Assembly: GCA_002501655.1 (NCBI GenBank)
Contig: DANY01000038.1
Span: 1 to 48,545 of the forward strand
Direction of reading: 5' to 3'
DNA: 48,545 nt
Source: Methanoculleus sp. UBA303
GTDB lineage: Archaea; Halobacteriota; Methanomicrobia; Methanomicrobiales; Methanoculleaceae
The notes below the pieces were generated by a model that worked only from the letters and a program-made list of their open reading frames with translations, searched no databases and was not told where the DNA came from. This document shows, in pieces, positions 16,545 to 28,500 of the stretch (positions are counted from its first letter, which is position 1; the number at the start of each line of letters is the position of its first letter). A program made the translations under genes and the position numbers.

Positions 16545-17639
16545 TCAGCCCGGAAGGAGGTTGTAAGTCGTCGTCCGTTGCCGGAGCGTCCGCCCGAGGT
16601 CTCCGGCCATCCGCCGCATCTCGCCTGGGTCCAGGTAATCGGTGTCCCGGGCGCCCGCCTCCCTGGATATGCTCTCCTCAAAGAGCGTTCCCCCGAGGTC
16701 GTCTGCACCCGAAAGAAGCGCCATCTGGGCCATCTTTGTTCCCAGCTTCACCCAGGAGGCCTGGACGTGGTCGAAGTTGTCGAGGAAGAGCCTCGATGTA
16801 GCAAACATCAGGATATCCTCTCTGCCGGTCGCCCCGGGGCGGGCGAGCCCCGCCCGGTAAAGAGGGGTATTCCAGTGGACGAACGAGAGAGGCACGAACT
16901 CGGTGAACCCGCGGGTATCGTCCTGGATATCCCGGAGAACGCCGAGGTGCCGGGCCCGGTCAACCTCGCTCTCGCAGTGGCCGTACATGATCGTCGCCGT
17001 CGAGCGGATCCCGAGTCCGTGCGCCTCCCGGATGACCCGGACCCAGGTCGCCGTATCGCATTTGTTCGGGCAGATCACCGCACGGACGCTGTCCACCAGG
17101 ATCTCAGCCGCAGTTCCGCAGAGCGTCCCGAGACCCGCCGCCTGCATCCGCTCCAGCACCTCCCTGGTGGAGAGACCGCTCTTCTTTGCGGCGTAGGCCA
17201 CCTCCATCGGGTTGCTCGCGTGGATGTGGATGGTGGGGGCTTCGTCTCGTATCCAGGATATGATATCGACGTAAGATTGCGCGTCGAAGTCCGGGTGGAG
17301 GCCGCTCACCGTGCAGACCTCAGTCACGTTCCGCTCACGCGCCATCCGGACCTTCTCCCGCACGGCGGCTTCATCATGGAGAAATGCATCAGCGTCACCC
17401 GGTTTTCGGGAGAACCCGCAGAACCCGCAGGCGTTCACGCAGAGGTTGGTCACGTTGATATTCTGGTTCCGGACATAGGTGACGGCATCACCGACTTTCC
17501 GTTCCCGGAGTTCGTCTGCGGCGGCGGCGATCTCCCAGACGCCCCGGTCCCGGGTCGCGAGGAGGCGGACGGCCTCCTCCTCCGTGAGCCGGTGGCCGGC
17601 GAGCGCATCGTCAAGCAACTCTTGCAGCGGTGGCGTCAT
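16545..17639 (-). CDS. cofH: FO synthase subunit 2 (CofH), copy 1
   Basis: 364 residues. The radical-SAM cluster is C67, C71, C74 (CVNACGFC), within [15 protein letters not shown]. CofH, with CofG, makes the deazaflavin FO, the chromophore of coenzyme F420, from tyrosine and a ribitylpyrimidine. Supporting blocks are [50 protein letters not shown] and the [11 protein letters not shown] tail. The start is ATG 17639, matching copy 2; a longer frame to 17756 adds unrelated residues. CofG is not in this window. A paralogue lies 0.5 kb away, in the same orientation. Confidence 0.9.
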   Translation of the reverse strand: MTPPLQELLDDALAGHRLTEEEAVRLLATRDRGVWEIAAAADELRERKVGDAVTYVRNQNINVTNLCVNACGFCGFSRKPGDADAFLHDEAAVREKVRMARERNVTEVCTVSGLHPDFDAQSYVDIISWIRDEAPTIHIHASNPMEVAYAAKKSGLSTREVLERMQAAGLGTLCGTAAEILVDSVRAVICPNKCDTATWVRVIREAHGLGIRSTATIMYGHCESEVDRARHLGVLRDIQDDTRGFTEFVPLSFVHWNTPLYRAGLARPGATGREDILMFATSRLFLDNFDHVQASWVKLGTKMAQMALLSGADDLGGTLFEESISREAGARDTDYLDPGEMRRMAGDLGRTLRQRTTTYNLLPG

Positions 17640-17754
17640 ACACCTCAACCGTCTTTGCAGGGTAATCCCATTTGGCGCGGTCAGCTCAAGAACCTTCGGG
17701 TGCGCTTCCGGCGGAGGGCATACACTTATCTGTCCTGATGACATCTCGGCAGCC

Positions 17755-18069
17755 ATGGCTCAGCAGATCCTATGCCACCAGCGCACAAGGCTCAGCTACA
17801 AGGACGCATTCGGATACGTCATCCCGGTCGGGGAGACCAGCCTGATGGTCTGGGTGACCGACGAGGGGATGATCGGGACCACCGGGTTCGATATCGAGGC
17901 ACTGGCAAATACCGGGGTTCCTGCAGCGATCGTGGGTGTCTCGGAAGAGTCCACCCTGGAGAACCTTGATGACCTGCTGGACGCCGAGGTGAAGGCGATA
18001 AACCTCCCGGCGATACAGCGCCGCATCGAGATCGGTATGCCGGGGCGAGAGGCCTTGAACAGGATGTGA
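17755..18069 (+). CDS. DUF1805 family protein
   Basis: 104 residues. The sequence runs from YKDAFGYVIPVGETSLMVW through VTDEGMIGTTGFDIEALAN to EIGMPGREALNRM, the C-terminal signature of DUF1805. The family is found in methanogens and a few bacteria and its function is unknown. It sits between the two cofH genes on the opposite strand, so it cannot share their transcript, and its start is close to the upstream region of cofH copy 1. A link to F420 synthesis would be speculation. Confidence 0.75.
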   Translation: MAQQILCHQRTRLSYKDAFGYVIPVGETSLMVWVTDEGMIGTTGFDIEALANTGVPAAIVGVSEESTLENLDDLLDAEVKAINLPAIQRRIEIGMPGREALNRM

Positions 18070-18127
18070 GCGAGTTCTCCCGGCCGGCCTTGCATCTTAA
18101 CCAGTGCAAACCGGTCTTCGACCGGCC

Positions 18128-19216
18128 TCACACCATCTCGTAGGTCGTCGTCCGCTGCCGGAGCGTCCGGCCGAGATCACTCGCGATCCGCTGCATCTCA
18201 CCCGGGTCCAGGTAATCGGCACCGTCGCCGCCGGCGTCGACCGAGACGTCGTCGCAGAACATTGTCCCCCCGAGGTCGTCTGCGCCCGAAAGAAGCGCCA
18301 TCTCTGCCATCTTCATCCCCACCTTCCCCCAGGAGACCTGGATGTGATCGAAGTTGTCGAGGAAGAGCCGGGCGACCGCGACCATCAGGATATCCTCCCT
18401 GCCGGTCGCCCCGGGGCGGGCGAGCCCGGCCCGGTAGAGGGCGGTCTTCTCGTGGATGAAGGAGAGGGGGACGAACTCGGTGAACCCGCGGGTTTCGTCC
18501 TGGATATCCCGGAGAACGCCGAGGTGCCGGGCCCGGTCTCCCGCGCTCTCGCAGGAACCGTACAGGATCGTCGCCGTCGAGCGGATCCCGAGTTCGTGCG
18601 CCTCCCGGATGACACGGACCCAGGTCGCTGTGTCGCATTTCCTCGGGCAGATCACCGCGCGGACGCTGTCCACCAGGATCTCGGCCGCCGTCCCCTGCAG
18701 GGTCCCGAGACCCGCCTCACGGAGCCGTTCTATGACCGCGGCGGTCGAGACGCCGCTCTGCTTTGCGGCCCAGGCAATCTCGTCCGGGCTTGCGGTGTGG
18801 ATATCCACCCCGGGCGCGACCTCCCGCACAGAGGAGATGAGGTCGGTGTAGGAGTCGAGCGTGTAGTCCGGGTGCACCCCCGAGAGGAGGCAGATCTCGG
18901 TGACGTTGCGCGCCACCGCCGCCCGGGCCTTCTCCCGCACTGTCGCGAGATCATCACGGAACGCCCCGGGATCATCAGCCCGCCGCCCAAATCCGCAGAA
19001 CCCACAGAGATTCTTGCAGATGTTGGTGACGTGAACATTCTGGTTCCGGACGTAGGTGACGGCATCACCGACTTTCCGTTCCCGGAGTTCGTCCGCGGCG
19101 GCGGCTATATCCCAGACGTCCCGGCCGCGGGTCGCGAGGAGGCGGACGGCCTCCTCCTCCGTGAGCCGGTGACCGGCGAGCGTGTCGTCGAGCAGGTCGT
19201 GCAGTGAATGCGGCAT
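18128..19216 (-). CDS. cofH: FO synthase subunit 2 (CofH), copy 2
   Basis: 362 residues, close to copy 1 over its whole length. The radical-SAM cysteines are C67, C71, C74 (CKNLCGFC). The first 65 residues are nearly the same as copy 1 (e.g. [19 protein letters not shown] and [14 protein letters not shown]), and so is the tail ([16 protein letters not shown]). They differ mainly in the TIM-barrel middle, e.g. DIHTASPDEIAWAAKQSG here against [18 protein letters not shown]. Local duplication followed by divergence is inferred; whether both act with CofG is unknown. Start at ATG 19216; an ATG three codons earlier is possible. Confidence 0.9.
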   Translation of the reverse strand: MPHSLHDLLDDTLAGHRLTEEEAVRLLATRGRDVWDIAAAADELRERKVGDAVTYVRNQNVHVTNICKNLCGFCGFGRRADDPGAFRDDLATVREKARAAVARNVTEICLLSGVHPDYTLDSYTDLISSVREVAPGVDIHTASPDEIAWAAKQSGVSTAAVIERLREAGLGTLQGTAAEILVDSVRAVICPRKCDTATWVRVIREAHELGIRSTATILYGSCESAGDRARHLGVLRDIQDETRGFTEFVPLSFIHEKTALYRAGLARPGATGREDILMVAVARLFLDNFDHIQVSWGKVGMKMAEMALLSGADDLGGTMFCDDVSVDAGGDGADYLDPGEMQRIASDLGRTLRQRTTTYEMV

Positions 19217-19243
19217 CGTAAACACTCTATTGCAGTCCGGGAC

Positions 19244-19912
19244 TTATTCCTTTTTCTCTTTACGCCGCGCAAGGATGAAATCGTGGATGAGGATGACGAC
19301 GATGACGACGACGGCGAACTCGGCAAGGTGCAGGGGCAGGTAGCCGATGAGCGGCACCGCGACGAGGGCTTTTCCGACGATCCACTCCTTCTCGACCGGC
19401 TCGACCAGGCCGATGCCCGCTATTCGGAGGTTCCCCTGGTCGATGTACGGGTTGTTGTCGCCTTTGGTGATGTAGCCGCCATGTGGGTCGGTGTAGTACT
19501 TCCCGAGCCCCGACTGCTCTACGGCAGCGGTATCGACGTAGGTCATCGCCCGGTGAATGATCGGGTGGACTGAATCGGCACCGTTCGGGCGATAGATGAT
19601 CACGTCGCCGTAGTCCCCGAAGGACTGGTGCCCGATCCGCTGTCCCTCGGCCCAGGTCACAAGATTGCCGAACCGGTCCTCATCGACGACGAGCACCAGG
19701 TCGCCGACGTTCATGTGGGGAACCATGCTCTCCGACTCTATCGTGACCACCGCCGGCCAGGTGCCGGCGACGACGTAGAGGAGAAGGGCGATACCGCCCA
19801 CGACCGCGACAACCCAGAGGAGGTCCCGGGCCAGGGAAACGGCCCGGTGATCGCTCTCCCTGAACGCCCGGAGGGCCGATGCTGCACGCTGCAGCCAGGT
19901 AACATCCGACAT
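19244..19912 (-). CDS. archaeal-type signal peptidase I (S26B)
   Basis: 222 residues. An N-terminal TM helix (about 32-50) precedes the catalytic box TIESESMVPHMNVGDLV (Ser62). The archaeal Ser/His/Asp layout is seen with PIIHRAM (His120, replacing the bacterial Lys) and YITKGDNN (Asp152). A second TM helix near 195-215 ends in a short basic tail (ILARRKEKKE). It removes signal peptides from exported proteins. ATG 19912 was chosen because upstream in-frame codons lie outside family similarity. The gene is divergent from the PolD subunit gene, with about 100 bp of AT-rich promoter DNA between. Confidence 0.92.
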   Translation of the reverse strand: MSDVTWLQRAASALRAFRESDHRAVSLARDLLWVVAVVGGIALLLYVVAGTWPAVVTIESESMVPHMNVGDLVLVVDEDRFGNLVTWAEGQRIGHQSFGDYGDVIIYRPNGADSVHPIIHRAMTYVDTAAVEQSGLGKYYTDPHGGYITKGDNNPYIDQGNLRIAGIGLVEPVEKEWIVGKALVAVPLIGYLPLHLAEFAVVVIVVILIHDFILARRKEKKE

Positions 19913-20014
19913 GTGTTCCAAAGAGAATGCTATTCCTTCATATACATAGGTTCTCCGGGGACCGAGCGGAAAAAAGATAAACCCATATGACCCCGGGGAG
20001 AATAACATGGGTCC

Positions 20015-21418
20015 ATGCTCGCCGAAGGGGAGATCGTACGCCGGTTCCTTGCGCTGAAGCACCAGGTCCATCCCGACGTGGTGAGTTACATCCAGGAGCA
20101 GAACGATCCAACGCTCATCGACCGGATCGCTGCGGGGGTTCCTGACGGCACCCTGGTCGTATCCGCAGAGCATATCCCGGGGCTGAGGAAAGTCCGGGAC
20201 GGGACTCGTTTCCTTGTCGACCCGGAACTCGAGGTGATCACGGGGAGCGCCGGGACCACGGGGAGCGTCACCGGCCACGATGACGCCGTCCACTACTTTC
20301 GGGACCGCTACAACAGCCTCTCCTCAATGATCCGGGGCCGGATGACCGCGATGCCCATCGAGGCGCTGGTCAAGTCCCCTCACCGCTACCGCGACGAGGA
20401 GTGCAACATCATCGGTATGGTGGCCGACGTCCGGACGACCACCAGGGGGCACCGGCTCGTCGAGGTGGAGGACCCCACCGGGGCCATTCGGGTGCTCTTC
20501 AATAAAGGAAAGGACGACGCCTTCGCGGAGGCGGAACGGATCCTCCCCGACGAGGTGCTCGGGGTCAAGGGAAAACTCTCGAGCGACGGGGGACTCTTCT
20601 TCGCCGAGCAGCTCTCCCGCCCGGACGTCCCCATCAACAACGCCCCGTTCAAGAGCGACCGGCCGGGGAAGGCGGTCCTGATCTCCGACGTCCATGTCGG
20701 GAGCAACACCTTCCTCGAAGAAGAATGGAACCGGTTCGCCGACTGGCTCCAGGACTCCGACGCCGGCTATCTCCTGATCGCGGGGGACCTCGTCGACGGT
20801 ATCGGTATCTATCCCGGCCAGGAGGACGAACTGACGATCAGGAACATATACGAGCAGTATGACGTCTTTGCCGGGATGCTCCGGGATCTCCCTTCGAGGG
20901 TCCGGATCGTCGCTGCTCCGGGAAACCACGACGTCGTCAGGATGGCCGAGCCGCAGCCGGCGATCCCGCCGGAGTTCACCGGAAAGTTCCCGGCAAACTG
21001 CACCCTTGTCGAGAACCCCTGCCTGTTAAACCTCCAGGGTGTCCGGGTCCTGATGTACCATGGACGGTCGTTCGACGACATGATCGGGCTCATTCCCGGA
21101 GCGAGTTACGAACGGCCCGGCGAGATCATGGATGAGATGCTGAAACGCCGGCTGCTTGCCTCCCCCTATGGAATGCGGACCCCCATCGCCGCGATGAAGA
21201 CCGACCGGCTCGTCATCGACCCGCTCCCCGAGATCCTCCTTACGGGGCACGTCCACATCTGCGGCATCACCCGTTACCGGGGCGTCCTCGGGGTGAACAC
21301 CGGCACCTGGCAGTCCCAGACATCGTTTCAGAAACAGATGAACATCCATCCTACCCCCGCGCGGGCGTTTGTCATCGATCTCCAGACACTCCAGCCAGAA
21401 GTGATGGATTTCAGTTAA
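20015..21418 (+). CDS. polB: DNA polymerase D (PolII) small subunit, DP1
   Basis: 467 residues. N-terminal helical part to about 100, an OB fold (about 115-210, with NIIGMVADVRTTTRGHRLVEVED), then the calcineurin-like phosphoesterase domain holding the proofreading 3'-5' exonuclease. All five metal motifs are present: SDVHVGS, GDLVDG, GNHD, MYHGRSFDD and TGHVHICG. DP1 pairs with the large polymerase subunit DP2, which is not in this window. Euryarchaea use PolD in replication. Followed by the pyrophosphatase gene, with an AT-rich promoter between, so probably monocistronic. Confidence 0.95.
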   Translation: MLAEGEIVRRFLALKHQVHPDVVSYIQEQNDPTLIDRIAAGVPDGTLVVSAEHIPGLRKVRDGTRFLVDPELEVITGSAGTTGSVTGHDDAVHYFRDRYNSLSSMIRGRMTAMPIEALVKSPHRYRDEECNIIGMVADVRTTTRGHRLVEVEDPTGAIRVLFNKGKDDAFAEAERILPDEVLGVKGKLSSDGGLFFAEQLSRPDVPINNAPFKSDRPGKAVLISDVHVGSNTFLEEEWNRFADWLQDSDAGYLLIAGDLVDGIGIYPGQEDELTIRNIYEQYDVFAGMLRDLPSRVRIVAAPGNHDVVRMAEPQPAIPPEFTGKFPANCTLVENPCLLNLQGVRVLMYHGRSFDDMIGLIPGASYERPGEIMDEMLKRRLLASPYGMRTPIAAMKTDRLVIDPLPEILLTGHVHICGITRYRGVLGVNTGTWQSQTSFQKQMNIHPTPARAFVIDLQTLQPEVMDFS

Positions 21419-21508
21419 ACATTCACTAATTTTCCCCGGATGCTTTCCACATATTTAAAAATGTTGAATCCCTTTGTATATGGTACTCTATCGGAGGAAT
21501 GCAGAGAG

Positions 21509-23533
<2,025 letters not shown>

Positions 23534-23534
23534 T

Positions 23535-23551
23535 CTCAATCTTTCTTTTTC
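23535..23551 (+). terminator. T-rich terminator after hppA
   Basis: Pyrimidine-rich run with CTTTCTTTTT right after the hppA stop, a typical archaeal termination tract. Confidence 0.45.
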
Positions 23552-23682
23552 TGGCAAACCCCGTCCGGGTAGTATTCGGGCGGGCGCGGTTGTACTGCTA
23601 CATCACCCGGCATAAGCAGGTACGGAGTTGTATGCCCAATTTGCAGGACGACGGGCTACAGTTTTAGATCCGAACCCGCCCA

Positions 23683-23717
23683 TTTTATAAAGTGTAGTTG
23701 CGCAAACTTAAATAATT
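23683..23717 (+). promoter_or_regulatory. promoter of the DUF2162/ExbB/DUF2149 operon
   Basis: The TATA-like TTTATAAAGT at about 23683-23692 and a second AT-rich stretch AAACTTAAATAATT immediately before the start codon fit an archaeal promoter with a short leader or a leaderless message. No clear ribosome site is seen before ATG 23718. Confidence 0.4.
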
Positions 23718-24437
23718 ATGAGTAACTTTGTCAACGTTCTCACCGCCGGCATCTTCGGCGGCACCGCCCTTCTGGCATTGAAGAGCGGGGTTGGGTGTGG
23801 ACTTTCGGGACTGCGGATACGCGAGATGCTCTGCTTTGCATCCGTGTACGCGCTCGCGGCGCTCATCATAGGGGCGGTTGTGGGCAGTGTCCCGCTCACC
23901 CTGACGGAGCAGATCGTCGGGCTCGGCCTTATCATGCACCTCATCATCGGGCTCGCGCTCGTCTATTTCGGGATCGAGACGAAGAAGACATGGCTGTCGG
24001 ACCGGAAGGATATATCGCGCCGGACGTTTCTCCTGATGTCCCTTCCCTGCCCGGCATGCCTTGCTGCAACGTTTCTTGCGTGCCTCTTCTTCACCGAGAC
24101 CGCCGGGGTGAGCGGCATTATGGCGGGCGCCGTCGCCGGGGGTATATTCTTTGCAGGAATTATCGGAGGGGGAGCGGGCACGAGCTGGATCACAACAAAG
24201 ACCGGCACGAAAAACCCGTCCACCCTGGGTAACGTCATGCTCTTTCTCGGTCTCTTCTACCTGCTCTGCCTTCTCGTTGTCCCGGCTTACCTTCAGGCGC
24301 AGAGTGCGCCGGCATTCAGCACCGCAACCGATCCGACCGGCATGCTCGCCGCATTCGGCCTGATGGCTGCCCTGATCCTGCTCGGGGCGCTTGCCGACAG
24401 ATTACGGCATGCAGCAACGCGTCCAGGAGGGAGATGA
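23718..24437 (+). CDS. DUF2162 putative membrane transporter
   Basis: 239 residues with six or seven TM helices, matching the DUF2162 family of predicted transporters, which look like NicO/LysE-type permeases. A cysteine pair in a membrane segment (SLPCPACLAATFLACLFF, about 108-125) and GVGCGLSGLR near residue 25 could bind a metal. The stop overlaps the start of the ExbB-like gene (ATGATGG). Together with the next genes it forms a run that I read as an uptake system for a metal or a corrinoid-like cofactor; the substrate is inferred, not shown. Confidence 0.75.
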   Translation: MSNFVNVLTAGIFGGTALLALKSGVGCGLSGLRIREMLCFASVYALAALIIGAVVGSVPLTLTEQIVGLGLIMHLIIGLALVYFGIETKKTWLSDRKDISRRTFLLMSLPCPACLAATFLACLFFTETAGVSGIMAGAVAGGIFFAGIIGGGAGTSWITTKTGTKNPSTLGNVMLFLGLFYLLCLLVVPAYLQAQSAPAFSTATDPTGMLAAFGLMAALILLGALADRLRHAATRPGGR

Positions 24438-25054
24438 TGGATCCATCAGCACTGATCATGGAGACCATGTTCACCATATCCGGGGCGCTGCTCTATCCCG
24501 TAATCATCCTGCTCCTCGTCTTCGTCGTCTGGACACTGGCAGCTCTCGGCCAGTTCATATCCGAGTACTCGGGAAGAACGCGGGATCCCGGGCGGCTCAG
24601 GGCCGGGTGCCGGGAGACCCGAGCGCTTATCGAGGCCCAATCGTATGGTGAGGCCGCAGAGGCGATGGCGGCATCAGGATCAAACCCTCTCCTCAGATCG
24701 TTCATCGGCGACCTTGCGAAGTTTCTCGGTGACGATCGGTTCTCAATCGAGTCGGAAAAACTCCTCCAGGACTACGAGATACGCATTGCGGCTGAACTGG
24801 AGCGGCTCAAGATCCTGACACGGACAGCCCCCATGCTCGGGCTCATGGGAACGCTGATACCCCTCGGCCCCGCACTGATGGGCCTCTCGGCAGGGAACGT
24901 CGAGGCGCTGGCATCCAACCTGGTCATCGCATTCAGCACGACCGTGCTTGGTCTGTTTGCCGGGGGCATCGCCTATGCCATCATGCTGACGAAGCGCCGG
25001 TGGTACGTGCAGGACTTAAGCGACATGGAATACGTGGCGAGGATGGTGGCATGA
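24434..25054 (+). CDS. MotA/TolQ/ExbB proton-channel family protein
   Basis: 206 residues with three TM helices: one near the N-terminus (about 15-40), then a cytoplasmic loop of about 90 residues, then two more. The diagnostic block TAPMLGLMGTLIPLGPAL (131-148) matches the TolQ/ExbB pore helix, with Thr131 and Thr140 in the usual polar positions. Proteins of this family use proton flow to drive a partner with a single TM helix (ExbD, TolR, MotB). Here the partner is the DUF2149 protein, whose start overlaps this stop (ATGA). Confidence 0.87.
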   Translation: MMDPSALIMETMFTISGALLYPVIILLLVFVVWTLAALGQFISEYSGRTRDPGRLRAGCRETRALIEAQSYGEAAEAMAASGSNPLLRSFIGDLAKFLGDDRFSIESEKLLQDYEIRIAAELERLKILTRTAPMLGLMGTLIPLGPALMGLSAGNVEALASNLVIAFSTTVLGLFAGGIAYAIMLTKRRWYVQDLSDMEYVARMVA

Positions 25055-25392
25055 GAAGACGTCGCATCATCCTCGACGACGAGGACGAGGATCCCCTCTC
25101 CGGCGTCGCCAACCTCTTTGACGTCGCCATGGTCTTTGCCGTCGCTCTCCTGGTCATGCTCGTCGTCTCCTACAGCATTCCCGAGCTCCTTGACGACGAA
25201 TCGGAGATCACGGTCGTGAAAAACCCGGGGCAGCCGAATATGCAGATCATCATCAAGGAAGGAAAGACGCTCAAAGTGCTGAATATGACCGAGAAGCTCG
25301 CCGGAGGCCAGGGCAGCCGTATGGGCACGGCGTACCGCCTGGAAAACGGCGAGATCATCTACGTCCCCGATGATGGAAACGAAGATAAATAA
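25051..25392 (+). CDS. DUF2149 protein, ExbD/TolR-like
   Basis: 113 residues. A short basic/acidic cytoplasmic head is followed by one TM helix, LFDVAMVFAVALLVMLVVS (22-40). The Asp at the start of this helix (D24) and the spacing after it mirror the FIDVML pattern of ExbD/TolR, where that Asp carries protons. The remaining 70 residues should lie outside the cell. I therefore propose DUF2149 as the ExbD-equivalent of this operon. Start at ATG 25051, overlapping the stop of the ExbB-like gene. Confidence 0.8.
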   Translation: MRRRRIILDDEDEDPLSGVANLFDVAMVFAVALLVMLVVSYSIPELLDDESEITVVKNPGQPNMQIIIKEGKTLKVLNMTEKLAGGQGSRMGTAYRLENGEIIYVPDDGNEDK

Positions 25393-25402
25393 CTCTTTTT
25401 TG
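25391..25402 (+). terminator. T-run after DUF2149
   Basis: AACTCTTTTTTG directly after the stop codon. It suggests that at least some transcripts end before the CobN-like gene, which has its own promoter region. Confidence 0.4.
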
Positions 25403-25439
25403 CCCTAAATGGGCCTCTTCTACCGCCCAAAGCCGTAAC

Positions 25440-25483
25440 GCTTATTAATAAGCAAGCTTACTTGATCTATCTAAAAATATATT
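25440..25483. promoter_or_regulatory. overlapping palindromes and TATA region upstream of the CobN-like gene
   Basis: GCTTATTAATAAGC (25440-25453) is a perfect 14-bp palindrome. It overlaps TAAGC-AA-GCTTA (25449-25460). Right after these comes TATCTAAAAATATATTTAG, a strong TATA candidate about 60 bases before the start codon, with CGGGAGGAAAAGAGG as ribosome site. Operators placed this way would block or position the basal factors; the regulator is unknown. Confidence 0.5.
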
Positions 25484-25535
25484 TAGTAAATGCCCGGCCG
25501 CAGCAGGCGGCTCCGGGAGGAAAAGAGGCTAACGT

Positions 25536-28500
25536 ATGAGAGTTACGAAAGAAAGCAACCTGTACTGGTTATGGGCGCTGATTATGATCACGCTGCTCCT
25601 GGTCGCGCCTGCGGCGGGTGAAGGCGCCGCGGACCCGGCCGGGAGCGGAGAAGTTTCGGAGAATGGAACGAACGGGCTGGATACCCGGAACCCGGTTGAA
25701 AGTCCTTCGATGCCGAAAGCGGCCGGAACAGAGGAGCCTGCAGCCCCTGAAGAGGGGGAGGAGACGCCACTCCCTGACGAATCCGGGAACGCAACGGGGA
25801 CCCCGACCCCGACAGCAACCGCCGGCGACCCGCTCCCGTTGGGGGACTCCGGAACTCCCGCTGGTGCAGGGAACACGACCGGGTCTCTGCAGGAGGACGT
25901 CCCGGAGAACAGGATAGCGATCGTCACGGGCGACAGCCAGAGGAGGGCAGCGATCACCAACGTGACCGGAAGCGCCCCGTTGAACGTCTCCCTCTTCTCC
26001 GAAGAAGAGGCAATCCGGCACGATTTCGCCGGGGAACCGCTTATCTTTGCCGCATCCATCGGCAATGAGACCGCTGCCCGTATCAACGGCACAGCCGGTG
26101 GAAACGCCACGGTAATCACCTGCGACCTCCCCAGAGGCATGGCCTTCGGTGCCCCTGCAGATGAAGTTCTCGAAAGATACTGGCTCTACGGCGGGGAGGC
26201 GAACCTCGAACAGCTCCTCCTTGCCCTGGATAACCGTATCTACAACGCAAGCCACGACCTTGCAGATCCCGTCCCGCCGCCCGGCAGGCCAAGGATCGCG
26301 TACGTCTTCTCCCGTCCATCTGAAGTGTCGGGCATGGCGTCGGTCTCCGGAGATCCCGCAATTCAGTCTGTAATGGATATCTCTGCGTATCTGGGTGTGT
26401 CAAACGAGGATCTCTCTTTCAGTCTCGATGGGAACGACGTCATCCTCCTCTCAAACCTGGCTGCACCGGCCGTCGAGGCCCTACGCGATACCGTACTGGT
26501 TGCGCGGGATAACGGAAGTGTCGTCATCGCCTGCGGGCCGCTCATGCAGAGTTACAGCCTGCATACCGTCGACCCGACCGATCCGGCTGTAACCAATATC
26601 ACCGAGTACCTGGAGTATCCTTCAGATGTAAACTTCAACAACCTTGCACGCTATATCGGGGTCACCTACTGTAACATTACAGCAGACGTGGCACCTCCCC
26701 AGAAGCGGCCGGTGTACGGCATCTACCACCCAGACGCGCCCCGGATATTCGCCACGTCGGCAGAGTATCTGGACTGGTACACCGCTTCCGGCGGATACGA
26801 CGCGACACGCCCGACTGTCGGCATCATCACCGGTGACTATAAGTACATGGCCCGGGACGGTCCGATGATTGACGCTCTGGTCCGGTCATTTGAGGCCGAA
26901 GGCGCCAACGTCATCGTGGCCAGCTATCACTACAAAGACCCGGTTCGTATCGGATATTTTCTCAATAACAGAGAGGTACTCATCGATGCGGCCGTGCTCA
27001 TATCGAAGGGGTCCCGGCTTGACTACAGCGACCCGGACCGGGGGATCGAGAACCTAAAGGACCTCAACATCCCCGTGCTGAATGCAGTCAGGCTTTTCTA
27101 CGACGTCAATGAGACGACCTGGAGAGAGAGCCCACACGGTGTCGGGCCGGAGCAGGCATACCAGTTGGTTATGGCGGAGCTCGATGGCACCATCGAACCC
27201 ATCGTCTTCGCAGGCACCGAACCCAACCCCATCACCGGCGAGCCCTATTACAAGCCGTTCGACGACCAGGTGGCATGGCTGACGGAGCGCACCCTCGGCT
27301 GGGCAAGCCTGCACCGAACGTGCAATGCAGAGAAGAAGATCGTCATCCCCTATTACTGTGAAGAGGCCGGGAAAGCCATGGTCGGTGCGGATATCGACTA
27401 TTACCTCAACGCGCAGGCCAGCCTTGCCAGCCTCCTTAAAGCAATGCAGGACCGGGGATACGATCTCGGCTCCGAACCCCTCCCAGACCGAGATGAACTT
27501 GCAGAACTGATGGCCACAAAGGGCTACAACATCGGGACCTGGGCACAGGAGGAACTGAACCGCCGCGTCGAGGCCGGCGATGTGATCCTGATCCCGGAAG
27601 ACCAGTATCTCGCATGGTTCAACGAACTGCCCGCTACAAAGCGCCAGGAGATGGTCGATATCTGGGGCGAGCCCCCCGGCGAGATCATGGTCTATGAAAA
27701 CGGCGGGACACGTTCGCTCGTTATACCGACAATCCGGTTTGGCAACGTTCTTCTGGCGCCTCACCCCATGTGGGGCTGGGACCAGAATACAAGTGTGATG
27801 TACCACGACGGATCGGTTCCCCCGACGCACCAGTATCTGGCCTTCTACTATTACATGGACCGGGTGTACGAGGCCGATGCAATATTCTCTATCTTCAGCA
27901 ACATCTGCCTGATGCCCGGAAAAGAATCGGGGCTCGCAGCCGACGATTGGGGCGCCCTGCTGATGGGCGATATGCCGCATGTCCATGTTCTTCCGATGGA
28001 TGCGGAAGGTATCTTTGACCGGCGCCGCGCAAACATGGCGATCGTCGACTTCCTGACCCCGACCATCGTTCCGTCAGGCCTCTACGGCCCACTCGCCGAC
28101 CTTGACGATGCAATCACTAATTACCGGACGGTCGTTGACGAGGCGGTAAAGGCCGAGTACAGGTCCGATATCATCACCGCCGTCAGGGATCTTGATCTCG
28201 CCACAGATCTCGGGGCCGACATCCAGACGCTGGAGAGCGATAGTGCTGCATTCGACGCCTTTGTCGATGACCTTGACGAATATTTAACTGAACTAAAGAC
28301 CACGTTCATGCCCTATGGCTCCCACACGCTCAGCGAAATCCCTGCCGGCGATCAGCTCGTCGCCATGATAGACGGGATGCTGGGGAGACCGTTCGCCGAC
28401 CATGTCGCTGCAACCGGCAACGGCGAGGAGACCCGCCTGGCACTCCTTACCGAAGTGGTCATCAACGGCACGTCCCCAAATGACGCGCAGACGGCATGCC

